Of a DNA stretch of 64,000 bases, positions 22,718 to 35,433 are shown one piece after another. How positions within the stretch are numbered: position 1 is the first letter of the stretch; each line of letters opens with the position of its first letter. Source of the stretch: Anoplolepis gracilipes (lineage: Eukaryota; Arthropoda; Insecta; Hymenoptera; Formicidae). Position numbers and translations under genes: made by a program. Under the pieces are notes generated by a model that was not told where the DNA came from, did no database searches, and saw only the letters and a program-made list of their open reading frames with translations. The stretch covers positions 851,001 through 915,000 of the forward strand of contig NC_132974.1 of the NCBI RefSeq assembly GCF_047496725.1. The letters run 5' to 3'.

Positions 22718-25700
22718 ATCTCTACACATAGAGAAAAAGAATATTCTTGCTTTGACAATATCTTTAGTTTGAAAATGTAAATCTTGAAATGAGATTATAT
22801 TGCGTTAAATAAAGAAAATTTGCTTGGATCAAGATATTTTATATAGTTCAACTAAAAAATAACATATATTCTTGTTATTTAAAAATAATTTTCTTGAATG
22901 GAGAAGAAAAAATATTGGATAGAAAATAACGCACGTTCAAATCGAAGAATATAGTTTTATTAGAGTTGAAATAAGATTATAATATTGTTGAAATTTAAGA
23001 TTTTAAAATTCTTCTAAGAAGATTATAAACAATGAACGCGTTCATATGAGTATATAAGTTTTGATTTGACACTTACTTTTTTTCTGTGTAGGAGAAAATT
23101 TGAGATACCTTTATGGATTTCAGAGATTCAGGCTCACATGCAATTGAACTCCCACCGGAATTTCGTATGTATAATAAATGACGCTTATGAATATAAATGC
23201 GGATATCATCCAACGAATGAGGAATTGAAATCGCCATGGGACACGTCCAAAATAATCTCACCTACGTTCCGCGTGCGCGTGCATAATTTACGGAATTACG
23301 AAAATTTTTGCGTCGCGTTTGACCATGTTTTAGCCCCTGTCGATATCGATACCGCGCACATTTAATGCGGCATTTAATTCCATACCGTCAAAACGTGCCG
23401 CGCCCGTGCAATTATCTCTCGGCAGAGATTTTTAATCGGCTCTCTTTCTCTCTCTCTCTCTCTTTTAATGCACAACGGTCGATTCATATAAACGACAGCC
23501 GCGGCATCGCGTGTAAAGACCTTATCTGGAGCACATCGAAGATTACATCCCCCGCTGTCTTAGATGTAATATAGCCGACATATAAATAGACGCTCCTCTA
23601 CGGTGTGTTATCGATCTTCGCGCAGACAGTATATTCGACCATCGGAAGTTGACCGACTTGACTATACTATTCGTATCGGGGTTACTGGCCGCGAAGTATT
23701 TCGGATTTATCTTCATGGAAGAGAGAGGAGAGAGATGCGGGATTTTAACATTCGCGATTTAACATAACTCGTGCAAAATTGTCGTCGTGACGCAGCGAAA
23801 GTCGTAGGAAACGACGTCGGCAGTGCCGGCAAAGAGGTCTCTGTGAGAGGAGGAGGCGTTGGTCCATCGCACGGAAGAGAACAGCTGCGGGACCTTCGAC
23901 TCCCAACGACGACTGTTATACGTAATCGATGTCGACAGACTTTCTCTCTCGTGGACCCACGAGAGGAGAGGAGAGAGGACGTGCCTAATAACCATCTCGT
24001 CGTGCGATCGTGCTTTTTCCATTTTCACCGAGTCTCGATGTCGCGAACAGAAAATAACTCTTCTTCGCGTTTCCACTTTTAATGCGCACCGTTGGCACAA
24101 AAGACAGAATAAAGGATATAAATACAATACAAATTACATAAAGGATATAAATAAGTTGTCGTGAAAAAGAAGAAAAAAATATTTTTACCTCATTTCTGAT
24201 TTAAAGTACGATTTCAATTTTCATCGATTGTGTGAGCGTAATCGAGTCTTCCTTTATTTGTTATTTAAAGCGACTTTAGCAAGATGCGTTTTCTAAAGTG
24301 TTTAAGAGAATTATATATAATACTTATATATTATATAATATAGTCACGTATATTAGAGTATAAAAAATTTCTTAAAGGAAAATTATTTAATTACCTTTTT
24401 TTTTTTTTTTTCTTTTTTATAAATGTCAAACGTGGTCCGATATTTTGTGACACTCGTTAGCCGAAATTTTTCAATCTTTGTTCGTGTTTATTCGTAAAGA
24501 TGCGGGTAGGCCTTTCAACCTGGCCTATGGTTTCGGTCCAGTTTATTGTTCGTTTCGCAGAACAAAAATATAGGAAAAAGGAAAGATCCGTACGAAATCT
24601 ATTGAACGGAAATCTATTCAAAAAAGAGTTTTTCAATAGACACCCGCATTTTTCCTTTACTTTTCTATTTTCTTGGTTTTTTTTTTAGTTTTACGTGAAT
24701 GATACACCATGTAAATCCGTATATCCTGTTGTTTTGTTTTCGGATACGTCAGTGGAATCACGCGGACAATAATTATCAAAATAATACAACACCTAGTTCG
24801 CAGGAAGATTAATTCAGATTTTTACACATGTAACTATTTTATTTTATACATGTAACTATTTTTATCTATTAATGTATGTGTATCTTTTATTTTATTCTAT
24901 TTTAGGAAAACAAATACGACAAAAATTGGGTGAGAAAAAGGCAGATATACGGGTAAGAAAATATTTATAGACATTTAATCGATATCATTATATAAGTAAG
25001 AATAATAATAATTTTATTGAACGAAACAGAATGCATAAGTATATATGTATACATATAAAGTGAAAAGTTATATCAATAGAAATAAGAAAGAAATATTACT
25101 CCAAAAATCGAGCAAAAAAACATACTGTTCCCAAGTTTAATTTAAATAAAAAAAAAAAAAAAAATACAAATAATTATATAATTACACAATAAAAAATATC
25201 TTTATAGTATGTAAATCTGTTTAAATAATAAATCCGAGAATTCTATACCTGTTTCTTAAAGATTTATGCATTTAAAATACTCAAAATACCAGTTGTCACA
25301 GCAAGGAACGTTAAACCGTCCGCGAAAACTTTCTTCAATAATGAAAAATTCCACTTATTGTTAGGTTTTTTTAGAACTTAAACTTTACGGAAATTTTTAT
25401 TGTATTGTATTTTCAAATAGCCGAAGCTTTACTATTTCTTACATCTTTTTGCATACCTTCTGTCACGAGGAGGAGGGGGGTATGTTTAGAAAAGAGCTAC
25501 ATTTTATCCGCGTTATCACCAGTTAACCACGTTATTTGTGTTTTTGCCGTTGTGAAACCATCTTACGGTATCGCAGCGGTTTCGGTAGCCACAGAGAGAT
25601 CTCTTACCTTTTGCGTGCGAGCGTGTGGGCGACTGCCCGCGCGATTTTGTGGATAACCAGACATTAGACGGCCAATCAATATCGAGCGCATTGCGAGATA

Positions 25701-25821
25701 ATTCGATGCCGGTATATCGTATTAGTTCTCTCGGATCGCCTAGAGGAACGTGAAAGCGGAATAGCGTTTATAGTTACTTGATCCACGAAAGATTTATATA
25801 ATTATATTGCTGCGTCATAAT

Positions 25822-26575
25822 TGCAATTTTAGCAAACTCTCGTCTCGATCAAATAATAGAATATTACAATTTCACTTGATACCAAGTTTATTTATATGCA
25901 GTCAAAGCTCCTTATTCGTGGGAATCTTAGAAATATTTTTAATCACTCTCTTTATTCGCGACGAAGGATATTTGTGATTTGATTAAAATTTCAATACTAT
26001 TTTATTGTAATATCTACTACATTATCTATTAAGAAATAAATAAATAAATTCGGTCGGCTTGTGAATCGCAAATTGACTAAAAGATTGGAGAAGAGTCTGA
26101 TTGAAAAAAAGAAAAAAGAAAAAAAGAAAAAGCAAAAGACCGAATATAAGCTTGAGTTCAAGAGCTCGTCATGAAACAAGAAAAAATTATCAAATTTTTT
26201 TAAATCAATTTCTGATCAATCATTCAATAATAGTTGAGTAATTTGTTGCAATTTAATAATGTATGAATTTCATAAAATATTAGCCAATCATATTGAATAT
26301 TAGTTGTGTGTTTGATTGTCGATTTGAAGTTAAAAAAAACCACCCTTTTTAATAATTTTTCTAAAATTTTTAATTTTCTTGAGACGCATTTCTTATACTT
26401 TTGCATTTACATTTACATTTTATCATCCCATATTGGTGTTTTCCAAATTTTAGGGGAATCTATATTTTCTGCGAATGAGAATTTTTGATTGTATTCGCAA
26501 TTTTAGCGATTTCTTCGATCAAACAATAAACTGTTGCAATTTTACTTGCTAATACGGGTTACTTATATATATATA
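25822..26575. repeat. Diverged direct repeat pair, about 75 bp each
   Basis: 25822-25900 and 26495-26575 align over almost their full length at roughly three-quarters identity. Shared blocks are GCAATTTTAGC, TCGATCAAA, CAATTT, ACTTG and TTATAT. The 590 bp between them is AT-rich. They could be flanks of a decayed element or an old duplication. Confidence 0.55.
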
Positions 26576-27012
26576 TATATATATATCGAATAAAAAGTGT
26601 TTTTTTTGTCCGCGAATGTCTCCACAACCAAGTGCCGAGGTGATTCGCGGTTTCGACGTCGTCGTCGACGTCGACTCAGAGGCTAGCAATGCGGTTCTCC
26701 GGCGATCGAAATCGAAAAAAAGTATCCTCTCCACGAACCCCCGCTTTGCGTACATACTTTTATATATATATACATACGCGGATATACGCGTACGTAGGTA
26801 CGTAGGTACAGATCGCGATGCGTCTATCCCGCGTGTATATCGGTGAGGACGCGCGAGGTGCACCACGGGAGTCGCCAAAGCAACGACAATGATCGCAACC
26901 GGTTGCGCGCCGTAAAAATACGACGAGCGACGCGGAACAGAAGAGGAGTTTGTTTAATGCGTCGGCTGGCCAGAAAAGCGCCGCAAAACGCATGCTTTCA
27001 GCCCCGGTGGAC

Positions 27013-27054
27013 TGGGACGTGGGACGTGGGATCTGGGACCTGGGACCTGAGACC
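27013..27054. repeat. 7-bp minisatellite, six copies
   Basis: Six head-to-tail copies of TGGGAC(G/C), with TGGGATC as the third copy and TGAGACC as the last. Confidence 0.9.
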
Positions 27055-29559
27055 AGTCGCGATCCTTCGGCGACGTCTGAGTGTCGAAACAGCCTTCTTT
27101 CAATGTGCAGGCTCAGAAAATTCCTAGCAGAATCCTGAAACAAGAAAGGATTACGGTATTACAAGAAAATACTCTGCCGTTTCCATCTTTCCCTTTGAAT
27201 TCTTTCGCTCTAACTTTTCTACGATATTTTACACATTTTTTTTCAATTTTTTTTATAAACACGTATTTAGCAGGAGTAGAATGAAATTGAGTGCATTTAA
27301 TTTTACGATTTTGAAATAATCATCCTCGAATTTCGGTGGGCGCAACCAGTACATCGATCATCTGCGCTTTTCCTGAATTAATCGACGATTAATAATCGAC
27401 GGCGATTAGTAATGGAGCGTGACACGTTGGCGCGAATAATCCAGGCTGTCGGTCCGATCGCGTTTCGCGGCGAGGATAGAGACGACAGTTTTGTAAAACT
27501 ATGCGTGCGATAACACCGAGGTATTTACGAGCGAGTCGAGAGCACGAGCAGTCGGCAGGTGCTTGTGGCACAAGGTGGTTGGTGTGTCTCGAGACAACCT
27601 TGAAGGCAGAGAAAGAGAGATCGGCAGGAGAGAAGTGCACGGGTCGTTGCTTTCGGCATGCGATGAGAAACAAAATTAGTCGCTCACACCTCCGAGCGAA
27701 TTCAGGTAGGCTTTTACCGAAAGTCTTGGCGAGGCCTCGTCTCGCTTTCTCAGGGGGAGAACGCTTCTCTTTTTCTCTCTCCTCTCTCATCCTTTTATCG
27801 CGCGATTACACGATTGCATCGACCAAGCAAGCGTTCGTCGTACGCTTTAACGAGCCGAACGTTGGCTCATCCGATGCATGGAAAACAATGAATCGCGGAT
27901 CGTCCCGTCTCTGTCCTCGAAAATGGGGGACACGGGCCCGATCTGGCGTAGGCCTCCCCGAATAAAAATCGAGCAATCGGCCAGAATGCTCGGTCGGAGA
28001 GAGGACGAAGGGTCGTCGGCAGAGAACAATGGGATCACGCTTGCGTCTCGGTTCAAGGTCCGCGCTCGCGTTCCTTCTCGCGTCTAGAGATTCGATTTTT
28101 AGAGAGGAGACGGAATTCTCTCTTTTCGCTCTTACTTAACGAAACCGCTAGTCGGCCAGGTGGTCCGTCTGGGCCCGGTTGTGTGATTCGCGAATTAGAG
28201 GGGGGCCACCGACTATCGGGCCGACGAGCATTCGCTCGACCTTGTTCACGTCAGCATGGATTAGCTATGTCAAGTGTATCTATATATATATATATATATA
28301 TATATATAGATTGTGGGAGTTTATCCGAGAAATTCCGAGATTACTCATAGTTAAAAATTTGACGTATCGATTATCATTTATCCTTGAGAAACCTAATATG
28401 TAAAAGAAATATATAATAAATACAAGAAATGATAATTTATATAGAATGTATAGGACTTGTACAGATTTATTTATTTATTTTTTTTATCAATTGTCATAAA
28501 TAGATGGATTGTAAAAAGCGGAGATATGTAGTACCTAGTACACGATATCATTGCCAAGTTTGCAGGGTCAATAATGAGATGATATCTGAGATTCTCTTTG
28601 CTAAACAGAAACTAAATCGTAATATTGGTCGCGCAAACGCTCAACGACAATTCTCCCGGTATAGCCGGAGGTAACACGTTACAATCATCGGTTACCAAGG
28701 TTCAAGGACGATAATCGCAGGAACTTATCACGACAGGTCGTTAAGAGAGATTCCTCTCGTTCCTCTGCGGAAGATTCAATTAAGTAAATCGCGAGAGCGA
28801 TAAATGTATGGATTTTCTCCACTAGGTTTACTCCGGGAATAGATTTGTTGTAATATTTAATTTACAACGCGCGACGGATCGCCACGGTAATTCAAGTATG
28901 CGTTTTACGATCTAAAGGACGAGTCGCCGCTATTATTCGCTCCGGATTTATAAAGGTCTTTTCTTTTGCGTTTATCTTGCCGTTAAAATGGAGAGATAAC
29001 CGCGCGGGCAAAGTGTTGGTGCACCTCGTGCACGGATGTACGCGCAAAGCATGTGACAGCTACGGGAGAAGAGGAGAAAGAGCGTTATACGATCCACCTA
29101 GGTCGGTGCACTTTGACCCGTTGGCGAGGAAAATCATACATGGTCGCGGATATTTATTTCACTGGGAGAGCTTGCATCTAACTTTGTGTACGTTAGAAAA
29201 ACGAGATGGTGTTCCCTAGGTAAAATTTCTCAAGCAGCGTTACGCAATCCTGATTGCAAAATTTATTAATATATACATATTAGGATGGTTGGACGCGAAT
29301 TTCGAAGGCGGTCTGAAGCGACAGGTCCGAAAACAGGGTGACATTTTTCGAGCTTGAGGAGCTTCAAAAGGTTTGTCGTTTTGGAAAATTGCTATAGAGT
29401 AAATGGTGCGGCGGCGTTTCCATAGGGAAACTTGGCGAAGGCTCCAACGGATACACGAACGGAGGGGGTTGCGTGAAGTAGAATCGGGGACGGGAGTGCA
29501 TGCATCCGTAGCGTTGAAGAAGCCGAGGAGAACGAACGCGCTATGTCGCTCGCTCGTTG

Positions 29560-30093
29560 ATTCGTTCGCTCGCTCACGTTGCGGTGCCGCTCCGCCGGGC
29601 CGGTAGGTGCGCTAGCGCCTGTGTCCGTGCGCCGAGTGGGGAGGGGTGGCGCGTACCACGTGACGCGGGCGACCAATCGGACGGCGGCATAGCCGGCGTC
29701 CGGCACATGGCGGCGCGCCGGCTTCGACGACCGCAGTCGCAGTACGTCGCAGTCAGTCGCAGTGGTAACACGAGCGAGAGGGTAGTTGCACGCGCCTGCC
29801 TTCGAAAGGAAAGATCGCGGTGAAGAGAGGTGAGTGAGAGAGCGTGGGACAGACAGACGGAGGGAGCGAGGAAGAGAGGATCACAAGCGGGAAAGGGAAA
29901 GAAGGGAGCGGAAACAGAGCGAACGAGCGAGCGAGCAAGCGAGCGCGCGCCCCTTGCCTCAGTTTTCAGTGTTTCGGTCTCGCGCGACGACTCAACCTCT
30001 CGTTCTCGTACGGTCAAGTCAGTCGGCCGGTTACGAGGCAGCCGAACAACGCGATACGAACGAGTCGTCGTTATACGTCGTTCGGTCTTCGGG

Positions 30094-30138
<45 letters not shown>

Positions 30139-30849
30139 GAGAAGGAAACGAACGAACGAAAGCATCGGTCGAAACTATATACGCAACTATATAACGCGCG
30201 AGAGAGGAGCGGTTATACGGACGCTCTTGGAACAGACGAACCGTACGCATCCGATAGAGAGACCAGAGAGCAGTGGGGGATATCGAGAAGGCCATTTTCG
30301 TCGCCGGTTCGCGGGTTACGTACGAGACATAGCCTAACACAACCGGCGTGTTTCTCCGGCGCGAGAAGGAAGAAGGAGCGACTGATACAGCTACTACACC
30401 GCCTACATCGTCGCGCGTCAACATTCACCACCAGAGGAAAGCGGTGTTATACGCTACGAACGGAAGAGGTAACGCGATCGTCGAAATCGAACCGACCATT
30501 CAATTATCACTCTCGCGCGGTGCGGTGTTGTTTGAATCTCCGTTTTTTTTTACGCGTACACAACATAATCGTCGAACGTGAAATATTACGTTGTCGCAGC
30601 TATAGTCATCGGTACCGGTGCAAGTTACGTCCTACGATCGTCGCCATCGACAAGGTACGAACCGTTCCGCCTCGTTTGTTCGATAAAGAAGAGAGACGAA
30701 GAGAAGTGAGGTCGACGACAGCGTTATATACACGGTGAACAGCAGCGTGGACTCTAGTGCGAGGAGTTTTCAACGAGCGTCGTCTCCAACGTCTTGACCG
30801 GTGTTACACGAAGATTAACGAAAGAAATAATACATTAGTATAGAACGAA
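29560..30849 (+). promoter_or_regulatory. mex3: mex3 CpG-rich promoter / 5' leader
   Basis: The block is markedly richer in GC and CpG than its surroundings and runs up to the mex3 ATG. It includes a (GA)n tract at 30095-30133, a possible GAGA-factor platform, and TCAGT initiator-like sites near 29753, 29959 and 29966. An open frame of 302 codons (29830-30738) runs in the mex3 frame but ends 111 nt before the ATG; its product is Arg/Ser-rich low complexity, so I treat it as leader sequence. GTGAGT at 29830 could be the donor of a 5'UTR intron. The start site is unresolved. Confidence 0.45.
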
Positions 30850-31144
30850 ATGCCGACGAGTTTGTTCAGCGAGATGGACCGCAGCTCGAACGGCGGCGGC
30901 CCCGGCGCCTCCTTCGAGGATCAGCGTGCCTTCGCGCTCGCCTTCGAGCTGTCGATGCTCGGTTTGGAGGGCTCGTCCGGGTGCCCCGGCACCGGCAACG
31001 GCAACGGCACCACCAACGATCCGGATCCGCTGCAGACCACGCCGGCCGTCTTCGAGGAGGCGCGTTCCAAGAAGAGCCAGAACATGACCGAGTGCGTGCC
31101 GGTGCCCAGCAGCGAACACGTGGCAGAGATTGTCGGCCGACAGG
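30850..31144 (+). CDS. mex3: mex3 coding exon 1
   Basis: 295 nt from the ATG to donor CAGG|GTAAGT, leaving one base over. It encodes a low-complexity Gly/Asn/Thr-rich N-terminus, the AFALAFELSMLGL helix and the first part of KH1, ending VAEIVGRQ plus the first base of a glycine codon. Confidence 0.95.
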
Positions 31145-34100
31145 GTAAGTTTATTACTTTCAAAATTTTACATCTTCCTTTCTCCACCATCTCGACCTTT
31201 TCATCTCATCCTCTCGCCACGTGAGTCGTTTCCAATCGGTTTTTATACGTGTGTTAACTCGCTCGTGTAGAACAAACATGAAATTCTCAAGAGAATTCGC
31301 TCGGCGTATAATAACAAAATAAGTTGAAATCACGTTGAAATTATCGCTCGAGAATATAAATGAATTCGAATTTTTATTCATATCAATATATCATAATCTT
31401 TGGCATCCGCTAGATAAACGGGCAAACGCGCCTTTGTCGTCGTCGCTGGGGGACGGACGGACGTTAGTTACTCTCTGGTGCTTTTCTGAAACCGCGTCGC
31501 GATGCCAAATAGCGTCGCGTTGTTTCTCTTTCTCTCTTTCTCTCCCCCGCTTTTACACGTCCCCGCTGGTTGGCTGGTCGGCGGAGTCGCGCGCGAGTAT
31601 AGCGTCACTGACAGTTCATTGGCACGGCTGTAAACGCGAACGCACACCGCGAGAAACTTGATACCGGGTGCGATGGAGCAATTAAAGCAATTTACATTCG
31701 AATTTTGTTTCACGCGCGCGCGCGCGCGCGCGCGACAGGACGAAGGCGGGAGGGAGAGGGAGAATTCCCCCGCCCCTCACTCTTTTCGAACCTGTCGTAG
31801 GTCGCGGTCGTTATGGCTTCCTGGTTCTTTTTTTTTATATTTCTTATATCTGTCTCGACAGCGGTGGCGTCTCTTGGAAAAGTGTTTACGATTCCATCGC
31901 ACGATGCGACACGATACAAACTTGCGCGTGCGCTACTCATAAATAAAGACGCGTTATGTTCTGCATTGCCCGAGACCGATGACTCTCTCTCTCTCTCTCT
32001 CTCTCTCTTCGGTCTCAACCTTGAAGACTGGTCATCGTTCTACGAAAAGGCAATTGGTCTCGCCGCTCCTTTGGCCATGCCGACGATAACGCATCCCGCG
32101 TTTTTGTCTCACCATGTAACTTTCCGTGTAAGATGCTCGAAATATGTAGCTGTATTTTGTAGCGATATTATTTAACATTTAGATGAGCAGAAAGGTAACG
32201 TACCATCATTAGGAATGATCGTTAGATGTAATCATTACACTGGGAAAAAAAAATTGTACGGACGAAATTTTTATAGTTGTTTCATCATACATTAGTCGCC
32301 ATGTCTACTAGATAAATGTTGCGTTATACGTTAAATTTATTCTTTGTTTTTATTTTATTTTTTTATATACCATACTTTATTTTGCCTGCTCTTGGCACTT
32401 GATTTATTGGCCAAGTGCTAAGGAAAAAAATCGTTTCGAAGGAAAATTAATATTCTGCGAGATCATATATCACGTAGAGTTAATTATTTAATTGCAATTA
32501 AAAAAGTTTAGCCTTACGTACCTTTTTTTATTATACCTTTTTTAGTGCAACTAAATAATTGTTGACAAATTTAACTCGTACACAATCTTTTTCTCACAAG
32601 CAGTTTAGAATTAATCATTAAGACTATGTCATTTTCGTTTCAATGGCATATTATTATATATCATTAGCTAAATTTCCGGAGCACTTTGGATCTTCGATAT
32701 GATTATCGGGCAATTTGTTTCGAAACGTAATAGCTCTATAATATTTATCGCTCATCGTGTTTACGCAATGTAGTCGAAGCTAGGACGTGTGTCGTAAGGC
32801 ATTTACCGCAAAATACAAGTATTTTTATTAACTGGGAAGGTATACTCTTATCTATCTTTCAATCGTGCAACGGGCAGAGATAACGATCGTTGCATTTATT
32901 AAACAATGGTTTTCAATGTTACATTGCCAAACAATGTATCGTCACACGTCATGGCGCGTTCGTGCGCGTCTCGCTCGTGTCTCGTGTCTTCGTGAAATGT
33001 TTAGAAATTCAAATAACGGCGCGGCACGTGGCCTTGCCATTTAAATTTTAATGTCTGTCAACGGCAATTGTGCGCCGCTGAATAATCGGCGGCGATCAAT
33101 ATCGTTCGCAGAGAATTCTCGAACGTTGTGTATTCATGCATACCTTGATACATCTATGCGCGACTTTCTTAAATCGCGAGCAAGATCGAGCCGCGAAATA
33201 TCGATCGGTCGATTTGGCGCCGAAACGCGCCGCGCCGGCCACCGTAATCGGAACCGTGCATCTCTCTCCCTCCCTCCCCCGCCCTCGCCCCCGCCGCTAC
33301 GCGATAGGAAGGGAAACTCAGGAAGGAAACCGTACGGCTTCGCGGTCGTCGTCACGACCGCAGCTGCTAATACTGGCCACGGCGATATAACATTAGGCTC
33401 CGAGCACTTAGAACGCTGTTGGGCCGCGGTTACTCGCGTTTGAAATTCCGCACCTCGTCCCGAGTACGTGCCCATTCCTCCCTTCCGTTTGGCTTTCGCG
33501 CGTGCTTTTTAATCGACTCGTATCTCGTCGTGTGTGAGAACCGCAACGCGACGGTAAATGTAGTCATTCATTATGAAAGCGGTGCTGTAATATACGCCTA
33601 GCTTTGTCGAGATATTAATTTGACTCGTATCTAAATTGATGTGTCCATCATTTCTGTGTACATGATATGTAATTGCGTCGTGATACGAGACGATCGGTTA
33701 GTACGTTTGATTATACAGGACGTACTTTTTGGAAAAACTTGATTTTTTTTTTTTTTTTTTTTTTTTTGGAGATATTATTATATGTGGAAAATGATAAAAT
33801 TTTATCGACATTCAGGGAATTTGGAAAATTTTGCTCTTATATTATAAATAGTTGGCGAGCTAAATAAATGATTTAAAATATAACATATGTATCTATTTTT
33901 GTTTACGTATGTTGAGGAAGTTTTTAAAATATTTGAATAGACATCCTGTTATATAAATATAAAAATTAATGAATCTATTCTTGTCAAGAATTTTTTTTAT
34001 TTTTTTTATTTTTTAGAAAATTGTACGTTAAAGTCTTTCACGTCTAAATATTAAGAGTATTATGTTATCTATGCATTTCCTGGCCTGGTTTCTCTGTTAC

Positions 34101-34413
34101 TAGATGCATTGTGTCTCGTAGATAGAGCTACGATTAGCTTTTTCGACCAACCGCCCTGTACGAAACCAGTTTGACGTGCCTGGCATGAATCATTGCTGCC
34201 GTAATGCGAGAGTTCTCGTACTTGTTTAGCTCGCCGATTCTATTCCACGACGGTTTTCTCTCGTTCGTTGCCTCGTGGCGAGAGATCGCGATTTTCTGCG
34301 GAACGTAATAGTGTCGATTCGCAATGATGACGTCTAATGAGTTTGATACGCCGTTCCATTATGAGGATGTGGCTATTTGTTGAGCATTTTCGCTCGCCTC
34401 TCGTACCTCTCGT

Positions 34414-34475
<62 letters not shown>

Positions 34476-35401
34476 TCTCTCTCCTTCTCTCTCCTTCTCT
34501 CTCCTTCTCCCTCCTTCTCCCCTTCTCTCCACTCTTCTTCTCTCGTTCTCGTATTATCTCTCTCTCTTGGTTTCTCTTTCCCTCGCGATTCGCCGTTGTT
34601 GTTGGTTCTCTTTCTCTCAGTCTTCGTCACTCTATTATATACGCTTCTCTCTTTCTCGTTTGCGACTCTCCTGGACCGGAAGTTGTAATGAGTGCTTCTG
34701 TCGCCAGGCCCGTCGCCTCGCGTCGCATCGTGGCCAACGATGACGTTACTTTGGAAATATCATGGCCGGTTATCCAGGTCGTTAGCTTGTGCACCGCGTG
34801 ACTTCGAGAGGGAACTCGACTTGCGAGAGGAATGAAAAAAATATGTAATTGCAGCTTCCAAGAATTGTGAGAGCGCGAGGAGTGACCGTGCGCTATCTCT
34901 ACGTATAGAATTGTCTACGATTATTTTTTTTTTTCTTTCTGCCGCTTATCTTGTTTTTCAAGACTGTAACTTTTTCTTTTCAGTTAGAATAAATAATAAT
35001 ATTTTAAAAGAAAATTTTTCAAAAAGTACGTGTACCTACTTCCTTTTAATTTATTATTAAAATCATGTATCACTTTAGAATTAAAAAAAAAAAAATTAAT
35101 ATTGAAAGATTAAACTTAAAAATATTCCTATATTTTGTGATACTTTTATTCATGATATTTTCTGCATATTTTTCATGCAGATTTAATTTCACTTATGCAG
35201 TCATTTTGTAGGATGTGTAAAGTTAGCAGCCCGAAATGCAAGTATTTAAAATACACCCCATTTTGTAATAAATTTTACGTTATGCGGTTATAAGAGATTA
35301 TTTGAGAATGGTAAATTTAAGCAATAAAACATATCGAAAAATATAAGTACGCCCGGTGTATGGATAACATCTTTCGTAGAAAGTCGTAGAAATTCAAACA
35401 A

Positions 35402-35433
<32 letters not shown>

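Larger units (their letters stand above)
20891..29559. other. MBD2/3 to mex3 intergenic region
   Basis: No supported gene. 20.9-21.8 kb is AT-rich with POU and nuclear-receptor-like sites near 21.4 kb. A GC-rich patch spans 21.9-22.4 kb. 22.4-23.1 and 24.1-26.6 kb are AT-rich with repeat relics. 26.6-28.3 kb is GC-rich and contains a 7-bp minisatellite, followed by (TA)n at 28281-28308. 28.6-29.5 kb is moderately GC-rich, rising into the mex3 leader. Confidence 0.5.

Noticed and set aside
23066..23365. 99-codon frame starting MTLTFFLCRRK
   Set aside because: Looks protein-like in composition but has no recognisable motif or splice context, and no second exon could be joined.
27501..28087. 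Two overlapping frames in a GC-rich patch before mex3
   Set aside because: No domain, and the patch has open frames on both strands; no consistent exon model.
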